NCBI GenBank assembly: GCA_019454045.1
Contig: SKCR01006534.1
Span: forward strand, 1-64,000
From: Zanthoxylum bungeanum
Lineage: Eukaryota > Streptophyta > Magnoliopsida > Sapindales > Rutaceae
Length of the DNA stretch: 64,000 bases
Direction: 5' to 3'
Part shown: piece after piece, positions 32,004 through 45,488 of the stretch
Layout of the letters: the number at the start of each line of letters is the position of its first letter
How positions within the stretch are numbered: the stretch's first letter is position 1
Notes under the pieces: model-generated
The model's input: the letters and a program-made list of their open reading frames with translations, nothing else
What the model was told of the DNA's origin: nothing
The model's database searches: none
Position numbers and translations under genes: made by a program

Positions 32004-34967
32004 TGTAGGCATTGCATTTTTGCATGTGAAACCCGATGATGAGTCTCAGTTGGAGGCACTACTTTTTTAGTCGAGGAAGTTGCGGGAAACGATCGTCGGA
32101 AGGGAACCGGTATTTTGATTAATTCTTATTCGCTGGATTAGCTTCGGGTTAGCTTGTTGGACCTCCATTTTAAAACACACGTCACAAATTGAATTTAAAA
32201 GAATTAAAACATCTAAAACACATGTCACAAATTTTAAATTAAATTCACAAACTAATTAAATAATTAAACCAATTAAATAACTAAATCGAAATTAAAGTAA
32301 ATAACCAATTAAACCCAAAAGAAATTAAACTAAAATAACTAAATTGAAATTAAAATTAATTAATTAATTAAGTCATATACCCAATTAAATAAATTAATTT
32401 AGTAATATACCAATTTAAATAAAACATTAAATAAAATCATTTCACAAATTAAATAAGTCACTTCCAAATTAAAATCAATCAAAATAAAATAATTCCTAAT
32501 TTAAATAATTTAATCACCAATTTAATGAAATTACCCACCAAAAATACAATATCCTTACCTAAAATAACACACCTAATTTAATTGATTCCCCTTCCTAATT
32601 AAACCATGCAAACCCTAGTTCCCTCAATATATAAACATAACATTAAAAAACCCTAAGGCTCCTTCCTCCCTCATTGACCATCGAATTCACGACAAAGAAA
32701 AACAAAAAAAATGAAACCCTAAACCTTGGAGACACTGACTCTCGCCCTCTTCTCCAACCACTCTCTCTCGGCGACAACCAGAAGGAGAAACCCTAAGCAG
32801 CTCTAGCCCCTCATCTTCAAACAGCCACTACCCCTCAACATGGCCTCACGCTAAACCATCAACGTCCCTGCCCCTCTACTTGACCACACGAACCTGCGCA
32901 CCACTAACCCTCATCATCTCAAACTTCAATCTCTATCACGTAAACCTTAGCCCACTAACGTTGAAACCCATATACACCACACGCCATAATTCACCGCCCA
33001 CTTTGCCTTAACACCTGTTCACGCCTCACGCAAGCCACCAAGAGCCATTCATGCATTAACCCTCAACAACGCCACCTGCCAACCTCAATTCGTGGACCAA
33101 GCCTCACGCCAAGCAGCACTCCAAACTCAGCCCTTCACAGTCCACAAGCCCTTCCCTCACTCATCAAACAGTCGAACAAATGAATAACAAATAACCCTTC
33201 AACACAATAACCAATAGCCAACTGCCGAGAATAAAATAACCTTCATCACTCCACACAGCAAGAAAAAACTCTCCCCTTTCATTGAAGAACACAAACTCAT
33301 CATCCTTCACGCAAAAAGAAGACACACATCACCCATGTAAAACCACTTAAAAGCCCTCAACAACGCCATCAGACCTTCAGCCGTGAACCCCTCGAACAGA
33401 CAACACACTGGCCATGAAGAACAACAAAATCAGTTCACGTTAAGACCCCTCTCGCCACTGTAACAACCATTCATGCCCTGACTCTATAAAACAACACACT
33501 CAGTTCGCACAAAGGACCTTCATTTCAACCCTCAACTCACGCACAAAGCACCTTCAGTTTAACCGTCCAAGCTGCCGGCACCCTTCACTCAATCCACATG
33601 TTGAAACACCTCATGCATATATGGACGACAGCCATGAAACCCTAAAGGACACTGTGCATCACCTCTCATTCTCTCACGGCAAAACAGAACCCTCAAACAG
33701 AACCCTCAAGCACGCCCCACGCATCAACACCTCCCCTTCACGGCCTGCCCATCACGCCCACTGTCCAGCCCTGAACTGCCGCAAATAGCCTCCATCCACT
33801 ACCCAGTTTTCACGCCTAATCTGACCCCAAAACTGCACCTGAAATACACCCCAAAAACAATCCCCAAACTGCTCAAAACAGTCCTCATAACCTCACATAA
33901 AGACTCCCCAAAACAGTCCCCAAAACTACTCGAAACAGTACCCCGAAACCGCACAAAACAATCCATTAATACACCCAAAACAGTGACCAGAAAACCGTGA
34001 GGAAACAGCGGCAAAACAGAGGTCAAAACAGTAGCTTGAGCAGCGAAACAGCGAGCTAAGACGTTAACCAGTGAACCGGAAGAGTTGTGGAGTGATAGCC
34101 CTTCCGACGGCCGTGAAACGCGAGTCCGAAAGTCGACATAAAAGGTTAGACCTGAGGGTACTTTTCCTATTATTTCCGTCTATCTTTTTAATTGCGTCAT
34201 TCATTTTTATCGCATGAGAGTCGTTTATTGATGCATGATTGTGGCCTTTGAATAGATAGTAAATGCATGTATTATGAAATGATGCATGTTGTGGCCCTTG
34301 AGTAGATAAATATGCATATATTGTAAAATGATGTATGTTGTGGCCCTTGAATAAAATGAAAAATGTGTCGCCTCTCGTGGTATATAGATGGAAACCTGGA
34401 CATAAATTTCATAGCCGATTCCGAATGGAAGGTAGTATGATCTGCACTCGGGATACAACTCCAGTACCACTTGAGTAAACGACGCATATTTTGTTTTGTG
34501 ATGTTTTGATTTGTTTGTCATTCGCTACTTGAATTCCGTATGTTATTTATTTGATGTGTTCACGAGATGATATTCAAGCATGATTAGTCATTTATTTTGC
34601 GTTGGGAATTCGCATTATGTTTAGTTTTGTTCTTTATTTTCCGCATTATATAATTGAGGTATGCCATGAGATTATTGTATGATATTGTCGTTATAATGGT
34701 TTATTTTATGCATGCGAACTTAGGAGTAAATTATTCTTGGAAATATGTTGAGTAGGCTCGGTTGATTAATTGCACAAATTATATCATCACAAGTGACATA
34801 AGTAAGGGTCCATTCCGAACCCAACGGTTTGAGGTCTTCCCTTGCGAGGGGTGAGTGCGGCCTTAAATCTTTATCCCGGTTCACACCGGGTGGCGACTCC
34901 ATGTTATTTCGTACTTCCCAACTAGGCCGCGACCTAGGACAGCGTCGCCCGGTTTCTGTTGTCTACA
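32004..34967 (+). repeat. LARD-like element 5' LTR
   Basis: 2964 bp. A TATA box (CAATATATAAACAT near 32621) is followed by a C/A-rich transcribed stretch (about 32650-34000). The 3' copy has CAATATAAAACAT at that point, one of the few differences. Minus-strand ORFs such as 33799-34026 are composition artefacts. Confidence 0.92.
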
Positions 34968-34970
34968 GTC

Positions 34971-34988
34971 TGGCGACTCCACTGGGGA
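34971..34988 (+). promoter_or_regulatory. LARD-like element primer-binding site (probably tRNA-Arg)
   Basis: TGGCGACTCCACTGGGGA, three bases after the 5' LTR. It starts with the required TGG and fits the complement of a plant tRNA-Arg 3' end, the primer type of Tat/Ogre-lineage gypsy elements. This points to a gypsy Tat-type helper and not to copia. The tRNA assignment is from memory. Confidence 0.7.
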
Positions 34989-36689
34989 TAAGAGAATTGG
35001 CCCCGAAATCATGTCTTGTGATGTGTATAATTTGTGCATTAGTTGACTGTTTCTATAGTTGGGTTGAGGGAGTTCAATCAAAGGCATTTGCATAAACCCG
35101 CATGAAACGATAGTTGTATATCTTATAGAAGTTGCCCCTTTATGCTTTTGATAACAACATGCATATTATATCTCATATGTCGTATGCATCTCATGCATAC
35201 ATGCATCATGCTAACCCTTGTGTCTTAAAAGCCATCATAGATATCCGTTGGGTTAGAGAGAAAAAAAGAGGTTTGTCAAGAGGATTTTAGCAAACAGGGA
35301 TATCAGGAAAAGAAAATCGAGAAACAGAAAACCTTATGGCAATGATAGAAAGACCATTGGGGGGGCCTTCAAAAAAAAGAAGAAGAAAAAAAAAAGAAAA
35401 AAAAAAGAAAAAAAAAAGAAAAAGAAAAAGAAAAAAAGAGAAAAAAGAAAAAAAAAAGAAAAAAAAATGGTTGTTTAGTCCTTAATAGTTAGACATAAGT
35501 CCGATGATGAAATTGATTGCTTTAGAGTGAAACTATAGAAACGATAAACCCTTGACGTGCTTTATCTGATGCTTTGATTAACTGATCTATGTTAGACTCG
35601 TAAGCACTTGATTATGGTTCTTAGCAGTGAAAACCTGAGTAGTTAGCAAAGTGACTAGTCGAAGAAATTGTGGGTCGGTGAATGACCATTTACTTAGATG
35701 TCTATCTTGATTTGCTTATGTTATGATGTGTGGTATGGTTGAAAATAAAAGAAAAGTCTCTAAAAAAATTTTGAACCACCTATAACCGATAAGCGTGAAG
35801 CTACCCATGGGCGAGTATTAGGACCACCATGAGGAGAAATGCTACCTTAAAGGGTAGGTGTGTTGAAAAAAGAGAAAGAAAAAAAAAAGAGAGAAAAGAA
35901 AAAGAAAAAAAAGGAAAAAAAAAAAGAAGTTTAAAAAGAAAAAAAGAGAGGAAAAAAAAAAAGAGAAAAAAAAAGAGAGAAAAAAATGAAGTTCAAAATG
36001 AAAAAAAAAGAGAGAGACAAAGGAAAAGAAAGAAACCATACCACATTGAGCACTGAAAAGCAACTGCAGGCATAATTGAGATATCTAGGTTGGTTTGACC
36101 CACCGATCCCGATTTTTGAAACAAAATCATCGAGTTAGCTTACTTAAGGATTAAGCTGTGAAAGAACCTTTGCACACACACACTTTGAGACTGTCATAGA
36201 TCATTATTCAAAGACTTGGATTTGAGTTGCGTCGAATGTTTTGAAGGTTCTCTAGTTTCATTACTATGGAATCCTTGAGGACGCGATATATGATAACTAT
36301 TGAGAATATTTCGTAGCATGTGATATAGTATGATGATATGGAAGGCCCCGCCATGTGTTCATCTTGACCAAGTGCAAACAGTAGAGAACAAAAAGCTAAA
36401 TTAAGACTGAGAGCGACCAGTCTACCACCCCATGAATAAGAAGAATGACGAGAAATTGATCCATGAGACCAGAGAGAAGACTGAGCAATCACTTGGAGAA
36501 CTGAGGGAAGGCCTAGCCCAGCGGAATAGGAAATTCATTCATGCATGCATGCATACACGTAACAAATTTTGCATTCTTTTTTGTGTTTGTTTTGTTTTGT
36601 ATTCACAGGTTTCAAAGAAGAAAAAGAAAAGCGGCAAAGGCAAGCTAATCAGAAGCAGCGACAGTACAGTCCGTTTCAGAAATGAATCA
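34989..36689 (+). other. LARD-like interior: purine tracts and module shared with E2
   Basis: A/G-only tracts at about 35367-35467 and 35868-36024 surround unique sequence. The hairpin GCTACCTTAAAGGGTAGG near 35841, and about 450 bp after it, match E2 at 4870-5265. No gag or pol similarity is visible in any frame. A Lys/Arg/Glu-rich ORF at 35829-36056 is just the purine tract translated. Confidence 0.7.
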
Positions 36690-39374
36690 GTTTTGGGGAT
36701 GAGTATAGGGCCGAGGCCCACATCAGTATCAGTTTGGGCGAAGCCCATATCAGTTTCAGTTTGGGGATGAGTCCCAGGGTTGAGGCCCATATCAGTATTC
36801 GCTTGGGGATGAGTCCCAGGGTTGAGGCCCATATCAGCAGTTTGAGAATGAAGAAGCGAAGAATGGCACTCCGAGAATGGAGAACAATCCGAGAATGAAC
36901 AAGCTGAGAATGGTAATCCGAGAATGGATCAGAGCCGAGAATGGTAATCCGAGAATGGATCAGAGTTTGAGAATGGGCAAGCCATGAAGGGCAATCAGAG
37001 TTCGAGAATGAACAAGTCGAGAATGGACCACATCTCAGTAATGGTCCGAGGATGGACCACCTCACAGTAATAGTTCGGGAATGAACCACCATCAGTTTAG
37101 TAATCAGTTCGAGGGTGAGGCCCACATTGGTTCAGTATCAGCTCTGCCGGTATGGCATTCTGAGGGCGAGGCCCACATCAGTTCATGATCAGTATCAGCC
37201 GGGTATGGCATTCTGGGGGCGGAGCCCACAGCGGTTCAGTATCAGCATTTGCCGGGTATGGCGTTCAGAGGACGGGGCCCATATCAGTTCCGGATTAGTA
37301 TCAGTTGGGTATGGCAGCCTGGGGGCGGGGCCCACATCAGTTCAGATCAGTTTCTGCCGAGAATGGCATCTAGAGGGCGAGGCCCATATCAGTATCAGTC
37401 TAGGGGCGAGGCCCATATCAGTATCAGTCGGAGGGCGAGGCCCATATCAGTATTAGTTTCAGAAAGAATCCCAGGTGGCGAAGCCCACACCAGTATCAGT
37501 TTTGGGGATGAGTCCCGGGGGCGAGGCCCACATCAACATCAATATCAGTTTTGGAATGAATCCGAGAAAGAATCTCAGTTTTGGAATGAATCTGAGAAGG
37601 AATCTCAGTTTTGGAATGAATCTGAGAAGGAATCTCAGCTTTGGAATGAATCCGAGAAGGAATCTCAGCTTTGGTATGAATCCGAGAAGGAATCTCAGTT
37701 TTGGAATGGATCCAGAGAATGAATCTCTCAGCAGTTGGAATGAATCCAGGGAATGAATCTCTCAGAATGTGGAATGAATCCAGAGAATGAATCTCTCAGT
37801 TTGGAAGGAATCCAGGGAATGAATCTCTCAGTTTGGAAGGAATCCAGAGAATGAATCTCTCAGCAGTTGGAATGAATCCGGAGAATGAATCTCTCAACAG
37901 TAGGAATGAATCCAGGAGAATGAATCTCCCAGCAGTCTCGGGAATGCATCCCAGGGCCGAGGCCCACCTCATCAGCAGTTTTGGGAATGAATCCCAGGGT
38001 CGAGGCCCACTTCATCATCAGCTTTGAGAATGAATCCCAGGGTCGAGGCCCACCTCATCAGCATTTTTGGGAATGAATCCCAGGGTCGAGGTGCCCACTA
38101 CATCATCATATTGAGGGCGAGGTCCCTATTGTCAGCGGTGTTGGGTCGAGGTGCCCAGGGTCGAGGTGCCCTCGTTGTCGGTTATAGTTCCGGGTCGAGG
38201 TGCCCACTACATCATCATATTGAGGGCGAGGTCCCTATTGTCAGCGGTGTTGGGTCGAGGTGCCCAGGGTCGAGGTGCCCCCGTTGTCGGTTGTAGTTCC
38301 AGGTCGAGGTGCCCAGGGTCGAGGTGCCCACTGCATCATTATCAGTTTGAGGGCGAGGTCCCTATTGTCAGCGGTGTTGGGTCGAGGTGCCCAGGGTCGA
38401 GGTGCCCCCGTTGTCGGTTGCAGTTATTGGAATGCGTTCCAGGGTCGTGGACCCACTGCATCATTTTTGGGGATGCGTCCCCGGGTCGAGGCCCACTTTG
38501 TCAGCGGTATTGGGATGCGTCCCAGGGTCGAGGCCCCCGTTGTCGGTTGCAGTTATTGGGATGCGTCCCAGGGTCGTGGACCCACTACATCATATTTTTG
38601 GGGATGCGTCCCCGGGTCAAGGCCCACTTTGTCAGCGGTATTGGGATGCGTCCCAGGGTCGAGGCCCCCGTTGTCGGTTGCAGTTATTGGGATGCGTCCC
38701 AGGGTCGTGGGCCCACTGCATCTTTATTTTGGGGATGCGTCCCCGGGTCGAGGCCCACTTTGTCAGCGGTATTAGGATGCGTCCCAGGGTCGAGGCCCCC
38801 GTTGTCGGTTGCAGTTATTGGGATGCGTCCCAGGGTCGTGGACCCACTGCATCATATTTTTTTGGATGCGTCCCCGGGTCGAGGCCCATTTTGTCAGCGG
38901 TATTGGGATGCGTCCCAGGGTCGAGGCCCCCGTTATCTGTTGCAGTTATTGGAATGCGTTCCAGGGTCGTGGACCCACTGCATCATTTTTGGGGATGCGT
39001 CCCCGGGCCGAGGCCCATTTTGTCAGCGGTATTGGATGCGTCCCAGGTCGAGCCCCCGTTGTCGGTTGTAGTTATTGGGATGCATCCCAGGATCGTGGAC
39101 CCACTGCACCATATTTTTGGGGATACGTCCCCGGGTCGAGGCCCATTTTGTCAGCGGTATTGGGATGCGTCCCAGGGTCGAGGCCCCCATTGTCGGTTGC
39201 AGTTATTGGAATGCGTTCCAGGGTCGTGGACCCACTGCATCATTTTTGAGGATGCGTCCTCGGGCCGAGGCCCATTTTGTCAGCGGTATTGGGATGCGTC
39301 CCAGGGTCGAGGCCCCCGTTGTCGGTTGCAGTTATTGGGATGAGTCCCAGGATCGAGGTCCACTGCATCATCAG
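36690..39374 (+). repeat. Hierarchical tandem array of hairpin-forming units
   Basis: About 2.7 kb of tandem repeats whose unit grows along the array. There are about 45-bp and 57-bp units to 37400, 30-bp units at 37545-37705, 34-bp units at 37705-37930, 44-bp units to 38100, about 117-bp units at 38100-38420, and about seven units of 128-132 bp at 38420-39374. The core is a hairpin such as TGGGATGCGTCCCA followed by a second one such as GGGTCGTGGACCC or GGGCCGAGGCCC. The units lack stop codons and their length is not a multiple of three, so all three forward frames stay open for hundreds of bases. I do not call these proteins. Confidence 0.88.
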
Positions 39375-39474
39375 CTCGGCGGAGCAACAGGCAAGTCAGG
39401 TGGCAGCTGGCGCGCCAGGTAAGTAAAAATGCATTGCATAACTTTGATAGGATTGTTCAAAGTCACACACTGCA

Positions 39475-39499
39475 CAAGTCCAATCAAAGTGGGGGCGAC
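39475..39499 (+). promoter_or_regulatory. LARD-like element polypurine tract
   Basis: AAAGTGGGGGCGAC directly before the 3' LTR start at 39500, the usual site for plus-strand priming. Confidence 0.75.
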
Positions 39500-42463
39500 T
39501 GTAGGCATTGCATTTTTGCATGTGAAACCCGATGATGAGTCTCAGTTGGAGGCACTACTTTTTTAGTCGAGGAAGTTGCGGGAAACGATCGTCGGAAGGG
39601 AACCGGTATTTTGATTAATTCTTATTCGTTGGATTAGCTTCGGGTTAGCTTGTTGGACCTCCATTTTAAAACACACGTCACAAATTGAATTTAAAGAATT
39701 AAAACATCTAAAACACATGTCACAAATTTTAAATTAAATTCACAAACTAATTAAATAATTAAACCAATTAAATAACTAAATCGAAATTAAAGTAAATAAC
39801 CAATTAAACCCAAAAGAAATTAAACTAAAATAACTAAATTGAAATTAAAATTAATTAATTAATTAAGTCATATACCCAATTAAATAAATTAATTTAGTAA
39901 TATACCAATTTAAATAAAACATTAAATAAAATCATTTCACAAATTAAATAAGTCACTTCCAAATTAAAATCAATCAAAATAAAATAATTCCTAATTTAAA
40001 TAATTTAATCACCAATTTAATGAAATTACCCACCAAAAATACAATATCCTTACCTAAAATAACACACCTAATTTAATTGATTTCCCTTCCTAATTAAACC
40101 ATGCAAACCCTAGTTCCCTCAATATAAAACATAACATTAAAAAACCCTAAGGCTCCTTCCTCCCTCATTGACCATCGAATTCACGACAAAGAAAAACAAA
40201 AAAAATGAAACCCTAAACCTTGGAGACACTGACTCTCGCCCTCTTCTCCAACCACTCTCTCTCGGCGACAACCAGAAGGAGAAACCCTAAGCAGCTCTAG
40301 CCCCTCATCTTCAAACAGCCACTACCCCTCAACATGGCCTCACGCTAAACCATCAACGTCCCTGCCCCTCTACTTGACCACACGAACCTGCGCACCACTA
40401 ACCCTCATCATCTCAAACTTCAATCTCTATCACGTAAACCTTAGCCCACTAACGTTGAAACCCATATACACCACACGCCATAATTCACCGCCCACTTTGC
40501 CTTAACACTGTTCACGCCTCACGCAAGCCACCAAGAGCCATTCATGCATTAACCCTCAACAACGCCACCTGCCAACCTCAATTCGTGGACCAAGCCTCAC
40601 GCCAAGCAGCACTCCAAACTCAGCCCTTCACAGTCCACAAGCCCTTCCCTCACTCATCAAACAGCCGAACAAATGAATAACAAATAACCCTTCAACACAA
40701 TAACCAATAGCCAACTGCCGAGAATAAAATAACCTTCATCACTCCACACAGCAAGAAAAAACTCTTCCCTTTCATTGAAGAACACAAACTCATCATCCTT
40801 CACGCAAAAAGAAGACACACAGCACCCATGTAAAACCACTTAAAAGCCCTCAACAACGCCATCAGACCTTCAGCCGTGAACCCCTCGAACAGACAACACA
40901 CTGGCCATGAAGAACAACAAAATCAGTTCACGTTAAGACCCCTCTCGCCACTGTAACAACCATTCATGCCCTGACTCTATAAAACAACACACTCAGTTCG
41001 CACAAAGGACCTTCACTTCAACCCTCAACTCACGCACAAAGCACCTTCAGTTTAACCGTCCAAGCTGCCGGCACCCTTCATTCAATCCACATGTTGAAAC
41101 ACCTCATGCATATATGGACGACAGCCATGAAACCCTAAAGGACACTGTGCATCACCTCTCATTCTCTCACGGCAAAACAGAACCCTCAAACAGAACCCTC
41201 AAGCACGCCCCACGCATCAACACCTCCCCTTCACGGCCTGCCCATCACGCCCACTGTCCAGCCCTGAACTGCCGCAAATAGCCTCCATCCACTGCCCAGT
41301 TTTCACGCCTAATCTGACCCCAAAACTGCACCTGAAATACACCCCAAAAACAATCCCCAAACTGCTCAAAACAGTCCTCATAACCTCACATAAAGACTCC
41401 CCAAAACAGTCCCCAAAACTACTCGAAACAGTACCCCGAAACCGCACAAAACAATCCATTAATACACCAAAACAGTGACCAGAAAACCGTGAGGAAACAG
41501 CGGCAAAACAGAGGTCAAAACAGTAGCTTGAGCAGCGAAACAGTGAGCTAAGACGTTAAACCAGTGAACCGGAAGAGTTGTGGAGTGATAGCCCTTCCGA
41601 CGGCCGTGAAACGCGAGTCCGAAAGTCGACATAAAAGGTTAGACCTGAGGGTACTTTTCCTATTATTTCCGTCTATCTTTTTAATTGCGTCATTCATTTT
41701 TATCGCATGAGAGTCGTTTATTGATGCATGATTGTGGCCTTTGAATAGATAGTAAATGCATGTATTATGAAATGATGCATGTTGTGGCCCTTGAGTAGAT
41801 AAATATGCATATATTGTAAAATGATGTATGTTGTGGCCCTTGAATAAAATGAAAAATGTGTCGCCTCTCGTGGTATATAGGATGGAAACCTGGACATAAA
41901 TTTCATAGCCGATTCCGAATGGACGGTAGTATGATCTGCACTCGGGATACAACTCCAAGTACCACTTGAGTAAACGAAGCATATTTTGTTTTGTGATGTT
42001 TTGATTTGTTTGTCATTCGCTACTTGAATTCCGTATGTTATTTATTTGATGTGTTCACGAGATGATATTCAAGCATGATTAGTCATTTATTTTGCGTTGG
42101 GAATTCGCATTATGTTTAGTTTTGTTCTTTATTTTCCGCATTATATAATTGAGGTATGCCATGAGATTATTGTATGATATTGTCGTTATAATGGTTTATT
42201 TTATGCATGCGAACTTAGGAGTAAATTATTCTTGGAAATATGTTGAGTAGGCTCGGTTGATTAATTGCACAAATTATATCATCACAAGTGACATAAGTAA
42301 GGGACCATTCCGAACCCAACGGTTTGAGGTCTTCCATTGCGAGGGGTGAGTGCGGCCTTAAATCTTTATCCCGGTTCACACCGGGTGGCGACTCCATGTT
42401 ATTTCGTACTTCCCAACTAGGCCGCGAGCCTAGGACAGCGTCGCCCGGTTTCTGTTGTCTACA
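39500..42463 (+). repeat. LARD-like element 3' LTR
   Basis: 2964 bp, almost identical to the 5' copy. It ends TCTACA at 42463, followed by the duplication GATAG. Scattered differences include CCACTGCCCAG here against CCACTACCCAG in the 5' copy. Confidence 0.93.
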
Positions 42464-42468
42464 GATAG

Positions 42469-45400
42469 TCCTGAAAACTAAGAAGTTACTTTATTTGATA
42501 AAATAACATCTTAGGCCTAAGCTTGGAGTTAAGCAGATAGTAGAAGATGATATTTGGAATATTGATGTGATGATAACTTTAATGCTTACCCCAATAAGCT
42601 TGCCAAATAGACTCCTTAATTTCTTAATCAGAACTAAGGATTGGATCCTTATAGTATGATGATGAAATTGAAGGATCTTCATAGATCTATCCTTAGATCT
42701 TATAAGTACTAAATTGCAATAGTAAACTCTTAGAGAGTTAATGGCTATTCTCAAGGAGACAAAGCCAAAGTTTGCAATAAGGCAAGAAGCGCATGACGCA
42801 TCTTATTTCGACATTCTAGAAGGCCAAAGCTTGGCCAAAGGCTTCTGGGGTGTGGAAAATGGGCAAAGCTAAGTCATTATAATCTTCTGGGAAGACAAAT
42901 GACACATCCCAAGATATCTGCCTAAACTGTGGCAAACGGGGTCACTGGAAGCGTGACTGCCGTATGGACAAGGCAGACATGAAGGAAGTGAAGACGGTGC
43001 AAGGCTCCGACTTCAAATATTTTTGTCATAAACATGTTCACAACTAGTATTAAAATTGGATTTTAGATACTAGATGTGGTACATAAATATGTACTGGTGT
43101 GCAGAATCTGCTGATAAGCAGGATACTGACTTCAGTTGAGATCTATCTGTGAGTCGGAAAAGGGACAAGATTCGCTGTTTTAACCGTAGAAACCTAAGTT
43201 TAAGAACTACCTTTCGGGTATGTACTTAAATTAGGAAACTGTTACAATGTAATTAGTTTGACTAGAAACATTATCTCTATATCAGGGTTTAACCCTTTGC
43301 GGGTATACCTTTATATTCTAGAACACTAAAGTGTTTTATTATATAAAGATGATATTGAGATAAGCACATTAGATGTGAATAACAGTATTTATATTTTGAA
43401 TATAAATAAATCTCAAACGTATAACATGACAAACAAATAGCTCAAACTGAGTAGATCAGTTGAGACTTAATTGTGGCATTGTTGTCTGGGACACAATTAA
43501 CAAGACTCGTATATCCACACTTTTGAAGAGTGGGTACTAGGACGGATTTGATTCTATTCAAATAATGTCTACGAATTTAGTTTATTGGGCAAAGTGCCTG
43601 AAACACCTTTTACTTGGTAAAGGTATAAGTGTCATCGATCTGTTAGCCCTCGTTCATAGCGACGTAAGTGGGCCCATGTATAGCTAGGCTATAGGTGGAT
43701 ATGAATATTTCTTGACCTTTACAGATGTGGCATCGCGTTATGGTTATGTGTTTCTTTTGAAACACAGATCAAAAACTTTTGATCAATTCAAAGAGTTTCG
43801 ACACGAAGTAGACAAACAAATCGGCTAAAGTATTAAAACCGTCACGGTTGGACCATGATGAAAATACTTAAGCAATAAGTTTCTCAAATACTTGAAAGAG
43901 TATAGTATTCTTTCAATGAGGACTCCTCACGGAACACGTCAGTTTGACGGTGTGTCCGAACAGAGAAACCGAATTTTATTGGATATGATAAGGTTAATAA
44001 TGAGTCGCTCTAAGCTACAATTTCCTTCAAGTGATACGCATTAATCAGTGCAAAAATTATTTTGAATAAGGTTCCATAAAAATCTGTTAGACAGACTTCA
44101 TATTAGATATGAACAGGAAAGAAACCGGGTTTTCTGATTCCTGAAGATTTGGGTATGCTAGGCATATGTTTGGATGATACCAAACTAGAACCCAAATTGG
44201 ATAAGTGCCTAATTGTAGATTATCCTAGGGAAACCTAAGTATAGTACTTATACAACTCACTAGAGAACAATGTAATTGTTGCTCGCCATGCGGTTTTCCT
44301 AAGAGGAATACCTATATGCAGTGGTAAGTGTGAGGAAAGTAAAACTCGATGAAAATCGGAGTAATACTATTCCAGGCACCGATTCCTTAATGGAACACAA
44401 ATAGTTCATCATGGATGAAACTATACCAATAATCTTCGAATACACAAGAACCACGTAAGTCGGAGAGAGCCATAAAACAACCTGGGAGGTATGAGTTTCT
44501 GATCTCACCTCATAAAGATGTCAATCTTATTGAGGAATATAAACTGACTTCGTATGAGGAAGTGATACAATGTATCGACTCCCTATTATGGCAAAGTGCC
44601 ATAAAGTCTGAAATGGATTCCATGTATACCAACCGAGTTTGGACACTGGTTGTTGTACCGAAAGGCATTGTGCCTATTGGTACTATATAAGTCTTCAAGG
44701 AAGACATACATGGAAGGCAACATACCAACGTACTAAGCTGGGCTTGTAGCGAAAAGGTATCGTAGAATTCTTGGGAGAAACAACATTTATTCTAGGAATA
44801 AAGATCTACTGGGATAGATTTAAAGTTGTTAATACTCTCCGAGAACTCGTACATTGAAAAATGTATGTGACCTGATGTCTCATACGCTTTGAGCATATGG
44901 AGTCACAATCGGGCCAATCTAAGTGATAGTCACTGGATTGATGTTAAGAACATCCTTAAGTATCTTAGAGGAACTAAGGATGCTGTCTTATACTATGGAG
45001 AATGAGAACTTAAAGTGACTGGGATCACTGCTGCAAGTTTCCAAACCGATAAAACCGACTATAAGTCGTGATAAAGGTACTATAAAGTTTGAATAACGGA
45101 ACAGTGAGCTGGAAATCTTCCAAGCAAGATACTGTTACCGAATAAACAACAAAAGTGGATTATTGCTGCAGCTGAGGCAGCAATAGAAGCCTTCTGGATT
45201 GATAATAATCCTAATCAGATTAGGAGTAGTTCTGTTAGCAGCTGAGCTGAGCTACAACACAGGCTAAATAATTAATGGTCGCATCAACGATCCAGATATA
45301 TACTTCAAATTATTCATCTGATTCGTTCGGATCATACATCGTGGCGATATGATGATCGAATAAATCGCATCAGATGATAACCATGCAAATCCACTGACAA

Positions 45401-45488
45401 AAGCATTTCCTCAGCAGAAATTTGAGCGAACCGTACATAGTTCGGGTGTAGGACACTTGAGTGATTGGCTATAGGCCAAGTGGGAGAT
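42469..45488 (+). pseudogene. C2 copia gag-pol remains
   Basis: Many stops and frameshifts, but landmarks are in copia order. A CCHC knuckle at 42919-42960 reads CLNCGKRGHWKRDC. An integrase core starts near 43640 (HSDVSGPM, then FTDVASRYGYVF), with a damaged DGVSEQRNRILL near 43950. The reverse transcriptase N-terminus is at about 44540-44690 (SAIKSEMDSMYTNRVWTL). The RT palm with its YVDD box is missing, with a deletion near 44750. RNase H traces follow at 44940-45250 (ILKYLRGTKDAVLYY). It ends in the polypurine tract at 45478-45488. It is clearly dead. Confidence 0.82.

Larger units (their letters stand above)
32004..42463 (+). mobile_element. LARD-like non-autonomous LTR element (10.5 kb)
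   Basis: Two 2964-bp LTRs (32004-34967 and 39500-42463), TGTAGGC...TCTACA, with a perfect duplication, GATAG (31999-32003 and 42464-42468). A primer site (34971-34988) and a polypurine tract (ending 39499) are in place. The 4.5-kb interior has no gag, protease, RT or integrase. It holds purine-rich tracts and a large tandem array. Long LTRs with a non-coding interior fit the class called LARDs. By eye I count about fifteen substitutions and six single-base indels between the LTRs, so it moved recently and must have used proteins from another element. It inserted into C2. Confidence 0.92.

Noticed and set aside
33799..34026. Minus-strand ORF repeated at 41217-41459
   Set aside because: Both copies are the same place in the two near-identical LARD LTRs. 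Their presence reflects the LTR duplication and not conservation as a protein.
35829..36063. Lys/Arg/Glu-rich ORF on plus strand and Phe/Leu-rich ORF on minus strand
   Set aside because: Direct translation of a purine tract in the LARD-like interior.
38151..39343. Three overlapping forward ORFs of 170-318 codons with Gly/Arg/Pro-rich repeats
   Set aside because: They are the three translations of one stop-poor tandem repeat whose unit is not a multiple of three, so the frame rotates at each unit. There is no conserved start and no domain.
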